From contig NZ_CAKKLV010000008.1 in assembly GCF_918698115.1 (NCBI RefSeq), forward strand, positions 1 through 64,000: a stretch of DNA of 64,000 nt, written 5' to 3'. Every line of letters begins with the position of its first letter. Within the stretch, counting starts at the first letter, position 1. The notes under the pieces are model-generated. The model worked only from the letters and a program-made list of their open reading frames with translations, made no database searches and was not told the DNA's origin. Shown piece after piece: positions 54,780 through 62,664 of the stretch. A program made the position numbers and the translations under genes. The stretch is from Peribacillus sp. Bi96 (GTDB lineage: Bacteria > Bacillota > Bacilli > Bacillales > DSM-1321).

Positions 54780-55817
54780 ATGAACATTTTAATATTGGGA
54801 GGTACACGGTTTTTAGGCAGATATTTAGTTAAGGCTGGCCTGGAGAAAGGGCATGATGTCACACTTTTTAATCGTGGAAGCAACCCTGATGTTTTTCGCG
54901 AAATAGAACAGGTAAGAGGGGACCGCGATGGGGATCTCGAGATGTTAAAGGGAAAACAATGGGATGCAGTCATTGACACATCTGGTTTCATCCCTAGAAC
55001 TGTATCGAGATCTTGCAGATTACTTAATCATGTTAAACATTATACATATATTTCAAGTATCTCAGCTTATAAGGATCCTAGCAAACCTGGCATAGATGAA
55101 AATGGAGAGGTTCATACACTAAATGAAAAAAAAGTAGAAGAAATCACCCACGGTACAGCTGGACCAATATATGGTGAATATTATGGTCCGCTAAAATCAT
55201 TGAGCGAAAAAGCAGCTGAAAAAGAGCTACCGGGGAAAGTCTTGTCAATTCGTGCTGGCCAAATAGTAGGTCCATACGATTACACCGACCGATTACCATA
55301 TTGGCTTAAAAGAATAGCGGAAGGGGGAGAAATTTTATCCCCGGGACGCCCAGGTCGTCCAATCCAAATTATCGATGTAAGGGATTTAGCTCAGTGGATC
55401 ATTCAAATGATAGAAAAAAGTATAACAGGTACATTTAACGCCGTTGGACCAGATTATACTCTCACTATGGGACAATTACTTGAAGAATGCAAAAAGGTAA
55501 CAAGAAGTGGTGCTACCTTTACATGGGTATCTGAAAAGTTTTTATTGGACAATAAAGTAGAGCCGTGGGGAGAAATGCCTTTATGGATACCAGAGGAATT
55601 CCCTTTACCAGGAGCTAAGGAACCCTTGAATGGATTTTTGGCTGTCGATAACAAAAAGGCAATCAATAATGGACTATCCTTCCGTCCTCTTTCAGAAACC
55701 CTCGAAGATATTTGGGATTGGGAAAAGAATCGTTCAGGATCTGCTGAAAGAAAAGCAGGTATTCATAGACAACTTGAAAGTGACCTCCTTCGATTATGGA
55801 AACAGACAGTTGGTTAA
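54780..55817 (+). CDS. NAD-dependent epimerase/dehydratase family protein
   Basis: A 345-residue extended SDR. The N-terminal NILILGGTRFLGRYLVKAGL carries the GGTxFxG form of the NAD-binding loop used by the atypical, plant CSP41-like branch. The usual tyrosine-lysine pair may be YGEYYGPLKSLSEKA, with Y then K four residues later (YGPLK). The C-terminal half has GTFNAVGPDYTLTMGQLLEE, typical of the epimerase family. Probable substrate: a nucleotide sugar or related compound; unproven. AGGGGAGGAG precedes the ATG. The DNA from here to about 56.6 kb is AT-rich compared with the flanks. Confidence 0.85.
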   Translation: MNILILGGTRFLGRYLVKAGLEKGHDVTLFNRGSNPDVFREIEQVRGDRDGDLEMLKGKQWDAVIDTSGFIPRTVSRSCRLLNHVKHYTYISSISAYKDPSKPGIDENGEVHTLNEKKVEEITHGTAGPIYGEYYGPLKSLSEKAAEKELPGKVLSIRAGQIVGPYDYTDRLPYWLKRIAEGGEILSPGRPGRPIQIIDVRDLAQWIIQMIEKSITGTFNAVGPDYTLTMGQLLEECKKVTRSGATFTWVSEKFLLDNKVEPWGEMPLWIPEEFPLPGAKEPLNGFLAVDNKKAINNGLSFRPLSETLEDIWDWEKNRSGSAERKAGIHRQLESDLLRLWKQTVG

Positions 55818-56034
55818 AACCTTCTTTATATTCCAGATTATGAAGGAATAACATTTGAAAGTAACCCTATAAAAGAGGGTGAACATTATTTGTAAAAACG
55901 AATGGTAATAATTATTTTCCAGAATACTTAAAACATCCTATAACTTCGGAAGTCTTATACAAAAGGGCACGTTTCTGCAGCATGAGTTGTGCTTTTTCTT
56001 AGTAAAATTGTAAATGTACATTGGAGGTGTATTA

Positions 56035-56574
56035 ATGAAAATAAGATTAGTTAATAAAGAAGAATATAGTTTTATTGAAGGCTTTGTATATGAGATATTC
56101 AAAAATACCAATTATTCGGACGGAGTAGCTGAAAAAGCTTTAGTATGAGAAATCCGAGAAAAACACTATTACATTCCCCAGCTTGACTTAGTTGTTGAAG
56201 AAGATGGTGTGATTATAGGACATTTTATCCTTTCAAAACTTCCGATTAGTAATAAGTATGAAAATGAGATATTGATGCTATCACCAGTTTCAGTAGCAAT
56301 TAATCATCAACGTCAGGGTGTTGGTAAGTATATGTTACAGGAAGGAATTAAATTTGCTGCTAAAATGGGATATAAGGGAATAATTGTTGAAGGAGATTAT
56401 CGTTACTATCAACGCTTTGGATTTAGAACATCAACTGAATTCGGAATATATGCGTCCAAGAAAAATCTTCCACCTTCTGAGGAGAATCTGATGGCTATGG
56501 AGTTGTGTGAAAATAGTATGGAAAATATTTCAGGTGAAGTGGATTATTCGATTTATGATGCCTTGAGACATTGA
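56035..56574 (+). pseudogene. GNAT acetyltransferase interrupted by one in-frame TGA
   Basis: From ATG at 56035 (GGAGGTG before it) the frame runs 37 codons, meets TGA at 56146-56148, and continues in the same frame to TGA at 56574. Without that stop the product would be 179 residues. The second part has acetyltransferase signatures: VVEEDGVIIGHFILSKLPI, LMLSPVSVAINHQRQGVGKY (acetyl-CoA loop QRQGVG) and GDYRYYQRFGFRTSTEFGI. The context LV-stop-EIREK suggests an original CGA arginine changed to TGA by one transition. A shorter product starting at the GTG at 56209 would lack the first strands. The rest shows no frameshift, so the inactivation is recent or is a sequencing error. Confidence 0.8.
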
Positions 56575-56684
56575 CAGGCAGTACGGATGTTACTCTTTAA
56601 TTTTTAGTATCCCTTATTTTCAACTAAAGGATGTTTTCTTTCAATAATGATCTTCCGCACTAGGGCACGATTGTTAAACAAGTA

Positions 56685-56737
56685 AAAAGGATGATACATA
56701 TTAGTCATGTTTAATATGTATCATCCCTTATTTTTTA
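56685..56737. terminator. Long-stem hairpin with T-tract
   Basis: GGATGATACATATTA pairs perfectly with TAATATGTATCATCC across an eight-base loop; then CTTATTTTTT. Probable end of the upstream transcript, or bidirectional. Confidence 0.7.
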
Positions 56738-56788
56738 TGATTTTTTACGATTTAGGTCTTGATAAGAATCTCCCCATCGTTTTAGACT

Positions 56789-56913
56789 GTGATTTCCACT
56801 CCAGGCACTCGCTTTCCGCGGGCAGTCCGCCCTCGGCGCCTTTGCGCCTGCGGGGTCTCTCCCTTGGACGCGTATTCTAAGCAGGAGTCTCGTACACCTG
56901 CTCCAATCAACTT
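56789..56913. repeat. GC-rich Bacillaceae intergenic repeat
   Basis: A GC-rich block in AT-rich surroundings. Landmarks are GATTTCCACTCCAGGCACTC, CGCTTTCCGCGGGCAGTCCG, CTCGGCGCCTTTGCGCCTGC, GGGGTCTC and later CAGGAGTCTCG with CTCCAATCAAC. I recognise this order from a dispersed non-coding repeat seen in many Bacillus genomes (fuller copies read GGAGTCTCGCGCC...CTCCAATCAAC). It contains internal inverted repeats (GGCGC/GCGCC, CGCGG/CCGCG). It lies between genes and encodes no protein. Copy number must be checked on the whole genome. Confidence 0.7.
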
Positions 56914-56953
56914 TGTTTTAACATTGATGGAACCTCTTTTGTCTACAAACTGA

Positions 56954-56981
56954 GGCGATGGGGTAAAACCCCATCGTTTTT
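56954..56981 (-). terminator. Hairpin after the iron-type dehydrogenase gene
   Basis: CGATGGGG-taaaa-CCCCATCG at the very end of the metNPQ-dehydrogenase transcript. The seven-T run stands on the plus-strand side; on the minus strand the arm is preceded by A7 and followed by CCTCAG, so minus-strand termination would rely on the hairpin alone. Confidence 0.5.
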
Positions 56982-58088
56982 TTAGTTTATGGATTTGCTT
57001 GCATGGTTTGTAAGGATTTCAAGGTTTTCCATGGTTGCTGTCACTTTTTCCTGGCTAATATCAGGGAATAGAAGATGAATGCCTTCCCCTTCTTGGACAG
57101 AGATGGCTGCAATTTGTTGAAGTTCCGCTTTGTCTTCAATCTTCAGACCAATATCAGATAATGTCATCGGCAGTTTAAGTGCCTTGTATAATGGCAGTAA
57201 ATGTTGGATTTCTGAGAATTTCCCTTCTAACAATAGCTGGACTAAAATGCCATATGCCACTTTTTCCCCGTGAAGCAAATGATGTGTTTGCGTGATGGAA
57301 GTCATTCCATTATGAATGGAGTGGGCACCTGCAATGCGCAGGTACTGGTCACCAAAGCCACCAACTAGACCGCTTGTGACGATATTCGTTTCAATCACAT
57401 GCTTTAGTGCATCTGTCCATTTACCCTTTTTTAAATCTTCTAGGGCTTCCTCGCCATGTGTCAATAAAATTTCCTGGCATTGCCTTGCGGCTATGTGCGC
57501 CAATTCAATACAGACGGACTTGGTTGCTAGTCTTTCCACGAGTGCATTGCCTTCATACCATTTCGCCAATGTATCACCGATTCCAGCCCGTAAATAGGCA
57601 ATGGGGGAATCCAATAGTATTTCTGGCTCGATAAGTAACATCCATGCGCTTCTTTCATGAATGTCATAACGAACATATGAACCATCATTATCATATATGA
57701 CACTTAGAGGTGTCCATGCAGCACAGGTGGAAGCCAGAGTTGGAATGAGGATGATATCCTTATGAATCGAGTTTCCAGCCGATTTGGTGAGGTCGAGCAG
57801 CTTACCGCCGCCGATGCCGATTAATGCATCCACACCTAATTCAAGAGCGGCCTTCTGGACGCGTTCAATTTCTGAGTCACTGCATTCCCCGCTGTATGTG
57901 AAGAATGTGGTTTCAATATTTTTTAATGAAGGAAAAAAGGGTTGAGCAGCCTTCCATGATTTTTCTCCATGAATAATGAGTACTTTGCCTATGTTCCCTT
58001 TACTCAGTTTTGCGTCCAGCGTGTCAAGAACATTTGCCCTGCAGGCATAATAGGCGGGGCCGCTGCGGACTTCCAGTAGGGAATTCAT
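56982..58088 (-). CDS. Iron-containing (glycerol-dehydrogenase-like) alcohol dehydrogenase
   Basis: A 368-residue enzyme of the GldA/iron-ADH superfamily. The nucleotide-binding loop is IGIGGGKLLDLTKSAG, the metal ligands are the aspartate in RAGIGDTLAKWYEGN and the histidines in AGAHSIHNGM and LLHGEKVAYG. The nearest well-known relatives are GldA and E. coli HcxA (YbdH), a 2-oxoacid reductase. It is the last gene of a SAM-riboswitch operon with the methionine transporter metNPQ (71-base gap), which suggests a substrate from methionine metabolism, for instance a 2-oxo or 2-hydroxy acid with a methylthio group. That is inference. AAGGAGA precedes the ATG. Confidence 0.82.
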   Translation of the reverse strand: MNSLLEVRSGPAYYACRANVLDTLDAKLSKGNIGKVLIIHGEKSWKAAQPFFPSLKNIETTFFTYSGECSDSEIERVQKAALELGVDALIGIGGGKLLDLTKSAGNSIHKDIILIPTLASTCAAWTPLSVIYDNDGSYVRYDIHERSAWMLLIEPEILLDSPIAYLRAGIGDTLAKWYEGNALVERLATKSVCIELAHIAARQCQEILLTHGEEALEDLKKGKWTDALKHVIETNIVTSGLVGGFGDQYLRIAGAHSIHNGMTSITQTHHLLHGEKVAYGILVQLLLEGKFSEIQHLLPLYKALKLPMTLSDIGLKIEDKAELQQIAAISVQEGEGIHLLFPDISQEKVTATMENLEILTNHASKSIN

Positions 58089-58108
58089 ATTTATTCTCCT
58101 TAATGTTT

Positions 58109-58140
58109 AGGCCTGTTCCCAGAAAAGGGAAACAGGCCTC
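58109..58140 (-). other. Intergenic hairpin within the met operon
   Basis: AGGCCTGTTTCCC and GGGAACAGGCCT form a long stem with one unpaired base between metQ and the dehydrogenase gene. No T-run follows on the minus strand, so it may protect the metNPQ message or set partial readthrough. Confidence 0.55.
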
Positions 58141-58159
58141 GATTATTGTGGTTGGTCGA

Positions 58160-58981
58160 TCACTTCATCCAATTTGGTTTTCCGAAGCCGGCAAATTTGC
58201 TATCGATCACTTTTTCAAATTCGTCGGATTCTACTACGGATTTTATATCCTTGGCAAATTGAGCGTCAACATCCTTTGTATTCACTGCGACAACGTTTCG
58301 ATACATATCCGGCATATTTTCTAAAACAAGGGCATCCTGGAGTTCCATTTTCGCTGCAAGAGCGAAGTTGCCTGGTACCGCAGATAGGTCAACACTGTCT
58401 GTTGCCCGTGGCAATTGAGCGGATTCCAATGGTTTGAATTGGATGTTTTTTGGATTTTTCGTTACATCTTTTTCAGATATTTTTAAAGGATCGACATTTG
58501 GATCGACTTCAATCAGCTTTTCATCAACCAGTACTTTTAATGCACGTGCAAGGTTTACTGGATCATTAGGCACTGCCAGGGATGCACCGTCTTTAATTTC
58601 TTTCAGTGATTTATATTTGTTAGAGTATATACCCATTGGTGCTGTAGGAACTATGATAAGGTCAGAAAGCTTTAAATCATTTTCTTTAGCGAAGTTATCC
58701 ATATACACTTTATGCTGGAATAGGTTGGCATCGATCGAGTTGTTGCCAAGCGATTTATTCGGCTGGATATAGTCGGTGAATTCAACGATTTCTATTTTGT
58801 ACCCGAGATCTTCCAAACCTGGTTTGATGGCTTCTTTAACCATGTCGGCGTAGGGCCCGGTAGTCGCCCCAATCTTCAATTCTTTTTTGTCTTCCGTTTT
58901 TGGTGATGCATCATCGCTTCCGCAAGCTGCCAAGCCAAGAGCGAGTGCACAGACTGATAATAATGAAGCTATTTTCTTCAT
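58160..58981 (-). CDS. metQ: Methionine ABC transporter substrate-binding lipoprotein
   Basis: A 273-residue NlpA/MetQ-family lipoprotein. The signal ends in LGLAAC (cysteine at residue 20). The mature protein starts KELKIGATTGPYADMVKEAI and contains SLGNNSIDANLFQHKVYMDN and LAVPNDPVNLARALKVL, standard for MetQ. It catches methionine outside the membrane and delivers it to MetP. Third gene of the SAM-riboswitch operon. AGGAGGAAT precedes the ATG. Confidence 0.95.
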   Translation of the reverse strand: MKKIASLLSVCALALGLAACGSDDASPKTEDKKELKIGATTGPYADMVKEAIKPGLEDLGYKIEIVEFTDYIQPNKSLGNNSIDANLFQHKVYMDNFAKENDLKLSDLIIVPTAPMGIYSNKYKSLKEIKDGASLAVPNDPVNLARALKVLVDEKLIEVDPNVDPLKISEKDVTKNPKNIQFKPLESAQLPRATDSVDLSAVPGNFALAAKMELQDALVLENMPDMYRNVVAVNTKDVDAQFAKDIKSVVESDEFEKVIDSKFAGFGKPNWMK

Positions 58982-59029
58982 ATGAAATTCCTCCTGAAAT
59001 GTATTGAATCATTGGAAAAATGAGTGATT

Positions 59030-59698
59030 CTATCGTTTGTTCACTAAGTATGAAACTTTGTCACCGACCATTTGAATGATTTGTACAAGGCAGATCAACA
59101 CGACGATCGTCGTGATCATGACCGTGTTGTCATAACGGTAATACCCGTACCGGATGGCCAGGTCCCCAATTCCCCCTCCGCCGATTGTCCCTGCCATTGC
59201 TGAGTAACCGATAAGTGAAATGGTCGTTAATGTAAGCCCTTGAATGATTCCCGGTCTTGCCTCTGGAAGAAGTACATCCTTAATGATCATCCATGGAGTG
59301 GCACCCACGGCAATGGCAGCTTCGATCACTCCTTTGTCTATTTCACGCAATGCCGATTCAACGATCCTTGCAAAAAAAGGTATCGCGGATACGGATAGGG
59401 AAACAGAAGCCGCTTTTGGCCCTATCGTTGATCCAGTTAGCAGATTCGTTAAAGGAAGGAGAGCCACCAAGAGAATGATGAAAGGGATGGAACGGACTAT
59501 ATTGACTGCAAAACCGAGAGATCGATTCACGACGCTATTTTCAAAAAATAAATTCCTGGTCGTCGTAAACAGTAACACGCCAAGTGGTAAACCGATAAGA
59601 AGGGCTATCGCAAGGGAAATCCCGACCATATAAATCGTTTCAATAAAGGCTTTATTAAGATCCGGTAAAATATTGACGATGGATTCAATCAGTGACAT
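59030..59698 (-). CDS. metP: Methionine ABC transporter permease
   Basis: A 222-residue permease of the MetI type with five membrane helices. The ATPase-contact (EAA) motif is in ESALREIDKGVIEAAIAVGA with TPWMIIKD. The start overlaps the metN end by 14 bases with GGAGGTG inside metN, so the two are coupled. Passage of methionine into the cell. Confidence 0.95.
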   Translation of the reverse strand: MSLIESIVNILPDLNKAFIETIYMVGISLAIALLIGLPLGVLLFTTTRNLFFENSVVNRSLGFAVNIVRSIPFIILLVALLPLTNLLTGSTIGPKAASVSLSVSAIPFFARIVESALREIDKGVIEAAIAVGATPWMIIKDVLLPEARPGIIQGLTLTTISLIGYSAMAGTIGGGGIGDLAIRYGYYRYDNTVMITTIVVLICLVQIIQMVGDKVSYLVNKR

Positions 59699-60701
59699 GT
59701 TTTAACACCTCCACAGAGCTGGAACGACTCTTTATATATTCCAATGCCGAATGAATTTGTTCGGCTTCACCAATTAATTCAATGATCAAGATCCCAAATG
59801 GGATATCCTGAATATACTCAATTTTACCGTGCAAGATATTACCCTTTACTGAATGGGATTGGAGAGTATCCGAAAGAATCGATTCACCGGCTGTTTGCCC
59901 TTCGAATTGAATTTTGATGATCGTCCCTTTACTCTCTTCAACCAAATGTGTGGGAAGTTCGAAATCCAGTACACTGCTAATGAATTGCTTCGTTAACTCC
60001 TTTTTAGGCTGTGAAAAGATCTCATAAACGGAACCCTCTTCTATTACTCGGCCATCCTGCATGACGGCTACTCGGTGACATAGTTCTTTGACCACTTCCA
60101 TTTCATGTGTAATCAGCACGATGGTGATCCCAAGCTCCCGACTTATCTTTTTTAATAACTGTAAAATCGCTTTAGTCGTTGTAGGATCTAGGGCTGAAGT
60201 CGCTTCATCACATAATAGTACAGTAGGGTCATTTGCTAAGGCGCGTGCGATGCCTACCCGTTGCTTCTGGCCACCGCTAAGCTGGGCCGGATAGGCATCT
60301 TTTTTATCACTGAGCCCTACGATCTCCAATAGTTCCAATACACGTGACCTGATGGCAGCCTTCGATTGGTGCGCGGCCTTCAAGGCGAAAGCAACATTTT
60401 CAAAAACGGTTTTGGAACTGACCAAAGAAAAGTGTTGAAATATCATTCCGATTTTTTGACGTTGTTTACGGAGCTCTTTGCTTGATAAAGTTGTTAAGTC
60501 AATCCCGTCAATGATGATATTTCCTCCTGTCGGACGTTCAAGCAAATTCAAGCAGCGGAGTAATGAGCTTTTTCCGGCTCCACTGTAGCCGACAATTCCG
60601 TACACTTCCCCTTTTTGAATGGTCAAAGATACGTTATCCACTCCGATAACTCGGTTTTTTTTCGAGATGTATTCCTTTCGGACCGAACGGATTTCAATCA
60701 T
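59685..60701 (-). CDS. metN: Methionine ABC transporter ATP-binding protein
   Basis: A 338-residue ATPase: Walker A GYSGAGKSSLLR, signature QLSGGQKQRVGIARAL, Walker B VLLCDEATSALDP, and a C-terminal NIL (C2) regulatory domain (about 265-335) that binds methionine and inhibits transport. First gene of the operon after a SAM-I riboswitch. AAGGGGGAAGG precedes the ATG. Confidence 0.96.
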   Translation of the reverse strand: MIEIRSVRKEYISKKNRVIGVDNVSLTIQKGEVYGIVGYSGAGKSSLLRCLNLLERPTGGNIIIDGIDLTTLSSKELRKQRQKIGMIFQHFSLVSSKTVFENVAFALKAAHQSKAAIRSRVLELLEIVGLSDKKDAYPAQLSGGQKQRVGIARALANDPTVLLCDEATSALDPTTTKAILQLLKKISRELGITIVLITHEMEVVKELCHRVAVMQDGRVIEEGSVYEIFSQPKKELTKQFISSVLDFELPTHLVEESKGTIIKIQFEGQTAGESILSDTLQSHSVKGNILHGKIEYIQDIPFGILIIELIGEAEQIHSALEYIKSRSSSVEVLKHVTD

Positions 60702-60721
60702 GAACCTTCCCCCTTAAACAT

Positions 60722-60755
60722 AAAAAAACTGTCTCCATCATTCAGAAAGAGGCAG
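60722..60755 (-). terminator. Expression-platform terminator of the metN riboswitch
   Basis: CTGCCTC...GGAGACAG stem followed by TTTTTTT on the minus strand, 20 bases before metN. Confidence 0.75.
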
Positions 60756-60770
60756 CGAAATTATATCTCG

Positions 60771-60874
60771 TCTTATCTTTCAGAATGCAATCATTCTGCA
60801 GGAAGTGGCACCGTTCCCAATTGGGGCGGTTGCCGGACATCACAGGGCCTGATCCCTCCGTCACTCTTGATAAG
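60771..60874 (-). promoter_or_regulatory. SAM-I riboswitch (S-box) for metNPQ-dehydrogenase
   Basis: On the minus strand: P1 CTTATCAAGAGTG, ACGGAGGGATCAGGCCC, TGTGATGTCCGGCAACC, then ACGGTGCCACTTCCTGCAG and the closing strand AAGATAAG. All core S-box elements are present in the right order. The operon is thus shut down when SAM is high. Confidence 0.95.
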
Positions 60875-61128
60875 TAAATTATTATTTTGGAATATTTCAA
60901 GTTTTTTAATATAATCTATATTATTTGTTAATTGTTCCATTGTCAATCGATTCTGTAATTTTAGAATAATTTTTTTGCCTGTCTAAATGGTTACGATGCC
61001 ATTTTCATGTCTTTACTTCCAGGTGGATAATTCCATTATTTCCTTGTCAAAAGTGTAAAGAGATAATACATTTATTGTAATAATGTGAAAAAGATAAACT
61101 ATTTTTTACAATGATGGGGAGGCAATGC
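60875..61128. other. Divergent promoter region
   Basis: About 250 AT-rich bases between the met riboswitch and the metallo-hydrolase gene. No small gene is seen. It should hold two divergent promoters. Confidence 0.4.
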
Positions 61129-61953
61129 ATGATAGAGATCAAGACGGTAAATGATGTGGTTTGTGTGCACGGGACTCCAAGTGGGGTCAAATCGGGGATG
61201 AGTGTCTATGTCTTTGTAACGGATGGTCTATTGATTGATACGGGCGCACAGATTTTGTTGGAGGAACTTATTCCATTCTATGAGACTGCCGATTTCGATT
61301 TAGTGGCCCTTACACATTATCATGAGGACCATACGGGGGGAGCAGCCTGGATAAAGGAACATAAGCAGGTCCCGATATTCATTCATCCGATGTCGGTCGA
61401 TGTTTGTGCGAGGGATGCTGAATATCCTGAATATCGCAAAAAATTTTGGGGGAAGAGAGATGCCTTTAAAGCTGAGCCGCTAGGGAAGACCATTCATTCC
61501 CGTACCCAAACGTGGGAGCCGATTTTTACTCCTGGTCATGCGAAAGACCATATGGTGTTTTTGAATCACAGTAATGGCATGCTCTTTTCAGGAGATCTTT
61601 TCGTAACACCAAAAACAAAGCTTGTCCTAAGGGAAGAGTCAGTCCCGGTCATCATCGATTCCATAAAAAGATTACTCCAATATGACTTTAAGGATGTTTT
61701 TTGCTGTCATGCGGGGCATGTTCCCGATGGAAAGGAAATGTTTCGAAAAAAACTTGATTATTTGGAAGACCTACGTGGTGAAATTTTGCGTTTACATGAT
61801 CAAGGACTGACCGTTCATGAAATACAGCAAGTCGTTTTACCTAATCGCTATCCCCTTATCGAGATATCTGATCATGAATGGGATTCAGAGCATATCATTA
61901 CATCGATATTAAACGAAAATGTTTTGAGTGCGAGGGAGAATGGGATAATTTGA
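61129..61953 (+). CDS. MBL-fold metallo-hydrolase
   Basis: A 274-residue metallo-beta-lactamase-fold protein. The metal-binding THYHEDHTGG is at about residues 58-67, the third histidine is in FTPGHAKDHMVF, the bridging aspartate in MLFSGDLFVTP, and the last histidine in FCCHAGHVPDGKEMF. A C-terminal winged-helix-like tail (about 210-265) is typical of LACTB2-like hydrolases, which act on thioesters, RNA or small esters. Nothing nearby defines the substrate. The ATG at 61129 follows GGGGAGG; an ATG at 61111 is part of that site. Confidence 0.87.
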   Translation: MIEIKTVNDVVCVHGTPSGVKSGMSVYVFVTDGLLIDTGAQILLEELIPFYETADFDLVALTHYHEDHTGGAAWIKEHKQVPIFIHPMSVDVCARDAEYPEYRKKFWGKRDAFKAEPLGKTIHSRTQTWEPIFTPGHAKDHMVFLNHSNGMLFSGDLFVTPKTKLVLREESVPVIIDSIKRLLQYDFKDVFCCHAGHVPDGKEMFRKKLDYLEDLRGEILRLHDQGLTVHEIQQVVLPNRYPLIEISDHEWDSEHIITSILNENVLSARENGII

Positions 61954-62089
61954 ATGAAATCCGTTTAATTGTCTGACTGCATGTTTTCTATTTGTCATTC
62001 AAGAATTTGAATGATTTATAAAAGAAGGACTTTATGAAGGGGGAATGCAGTGCAAGCAGATTTTCTCGATATGGAGATGAAGATAAAGG

Positions 62090-62118
62090 AGTGGGCTCTC
62101 CAAAAGAGAACCCACCAT
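62090..62118. terminator. Hairpin after the 62-residue gene
   Basis: GTGGGCTCTC-caaaa-GAGAACCCAC (one mismatch) three bases past the stop of the leftward small gene. The T-content after it on the minus strand is only moderate. Confidence 0.6.
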
Positions 62119-62120
62119 CG

Positions 62121-62309
62121 TTAGTTGTTGACATTGGGATCGGTTTCATCATGAAAATCATGTGCTTCTTCAATATTTTGAAGGTCAGCAGCTGAATAAA
62201 CATTTCCACCAGCCAGTCCTTCATTGATGTAACGGTCGATGTCTAAGAAAGCGGAGTTCTTGCCTTCATATTCGGTATCCTTCAAAAATGTCATTTTTTC
62301 TTTATCCAC
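62121..62309 (-). CDS. 62-residue acidic hypothetical protein
   Basis: Starts at a GTG at 62309, seven bases after AGGAGGG. The product is acidic: DKEKMTFLKDTEYEGKNSAF, then DIDRYINEGLAGGNVYSAAD and an end HDFHDETDPNVNN. It has the look of a small soluble spore-former protein of the DUF4025/YozQ kind, but I cannot place it firmly. Its ribosome site can be closed by an upstream complementary strand (next entry). Confidence 0.65.
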   Translation of the reverse strand: MDKEKMTFLKDTEYEGKNSAFLDIDRYINEGLAGGNVYSAADLQNIEEAHDFHDETDPNVNN

Positions 62310-62317
62310 AATAAATC

Positions 62318-62352
62318 CCTCCTAGCCTTTTCATTAGTTTAGGCAAAGGAGG
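62318..62352 (-). promoter_or_regulatory. Hairpin that can mask the ribosome site of the 62-residue gene
   Basis: In the minus-strand transcript CCTCC-TTT-GCC pairs with GGC-T-AGGAGG, the latter being the ribosome site before the GTG at 62309. Read on the plus strand the same hairpin is followed by seven T and would serve as a terminator, so its true role is open. Confidence 0.45.
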
Positions 62353-62397
62353 TTTTTTTATTCTGTTTAGGGATTTCATGAATGTAAAAGGGTGGGT

Positions 62398-62601
62398 TCA
62401 TTCATATACATGGAAGACCATTAAGTCATGGATCATGCTTTTGAGTTTGGTTTCATCTGTTTCGGAAGGCTTGTTTACTGTCCACTCGATGGATCCATCT
62501 TTATGATACAAAGCTTGGACTGCCTGCTTGTTGAAGTAAAAGGAAATTTTCCATCCTGGGAGATTCTTATGCAGTGGTGCCCATTGAAAATGAGTGATCA
62601 T
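62398..62601 (-). CDS. yheE: YheE family protein
   Basis: A 67-residue protein of the YheE (DUF5342) family: ITHFQWAPLHKNLPGWKISF, then YHKDGSIEWTVNKPSETDE and LKSMIHDLMVFHVYE. It lies directly after the yheD-like gene on the same strand (a 63-base gap), the same neighbourhood as in B. subtilis. Function unknown; possibly spore-related through its neighbours. GGAGGT precedes the ATG at 62601. Confidence 0.85.
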   Translation of the reverse strand: MITHFQWAPLHKNLPGWKISFYFNKQAVQALYHKDGSIEWTVNKPSETDETKLKSMIHDLMVFHVYE

Positions 62602-62664
62602 ATGTATTACCTCCATATATGCTGTCTCTCATTTAATTATAATGGAAAACGACAGCTGGAGGTG

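Noticed and set aside
56146..56148. Selenocysteine as an explanation of the in-frame TGA in the acetyltransferase.
   Set aside because: No SECIS-like hairpin directly after the codon, the family has no cysteine or selenocysteine there, and Bacilli of this kind generally lack the selenocysteine system.
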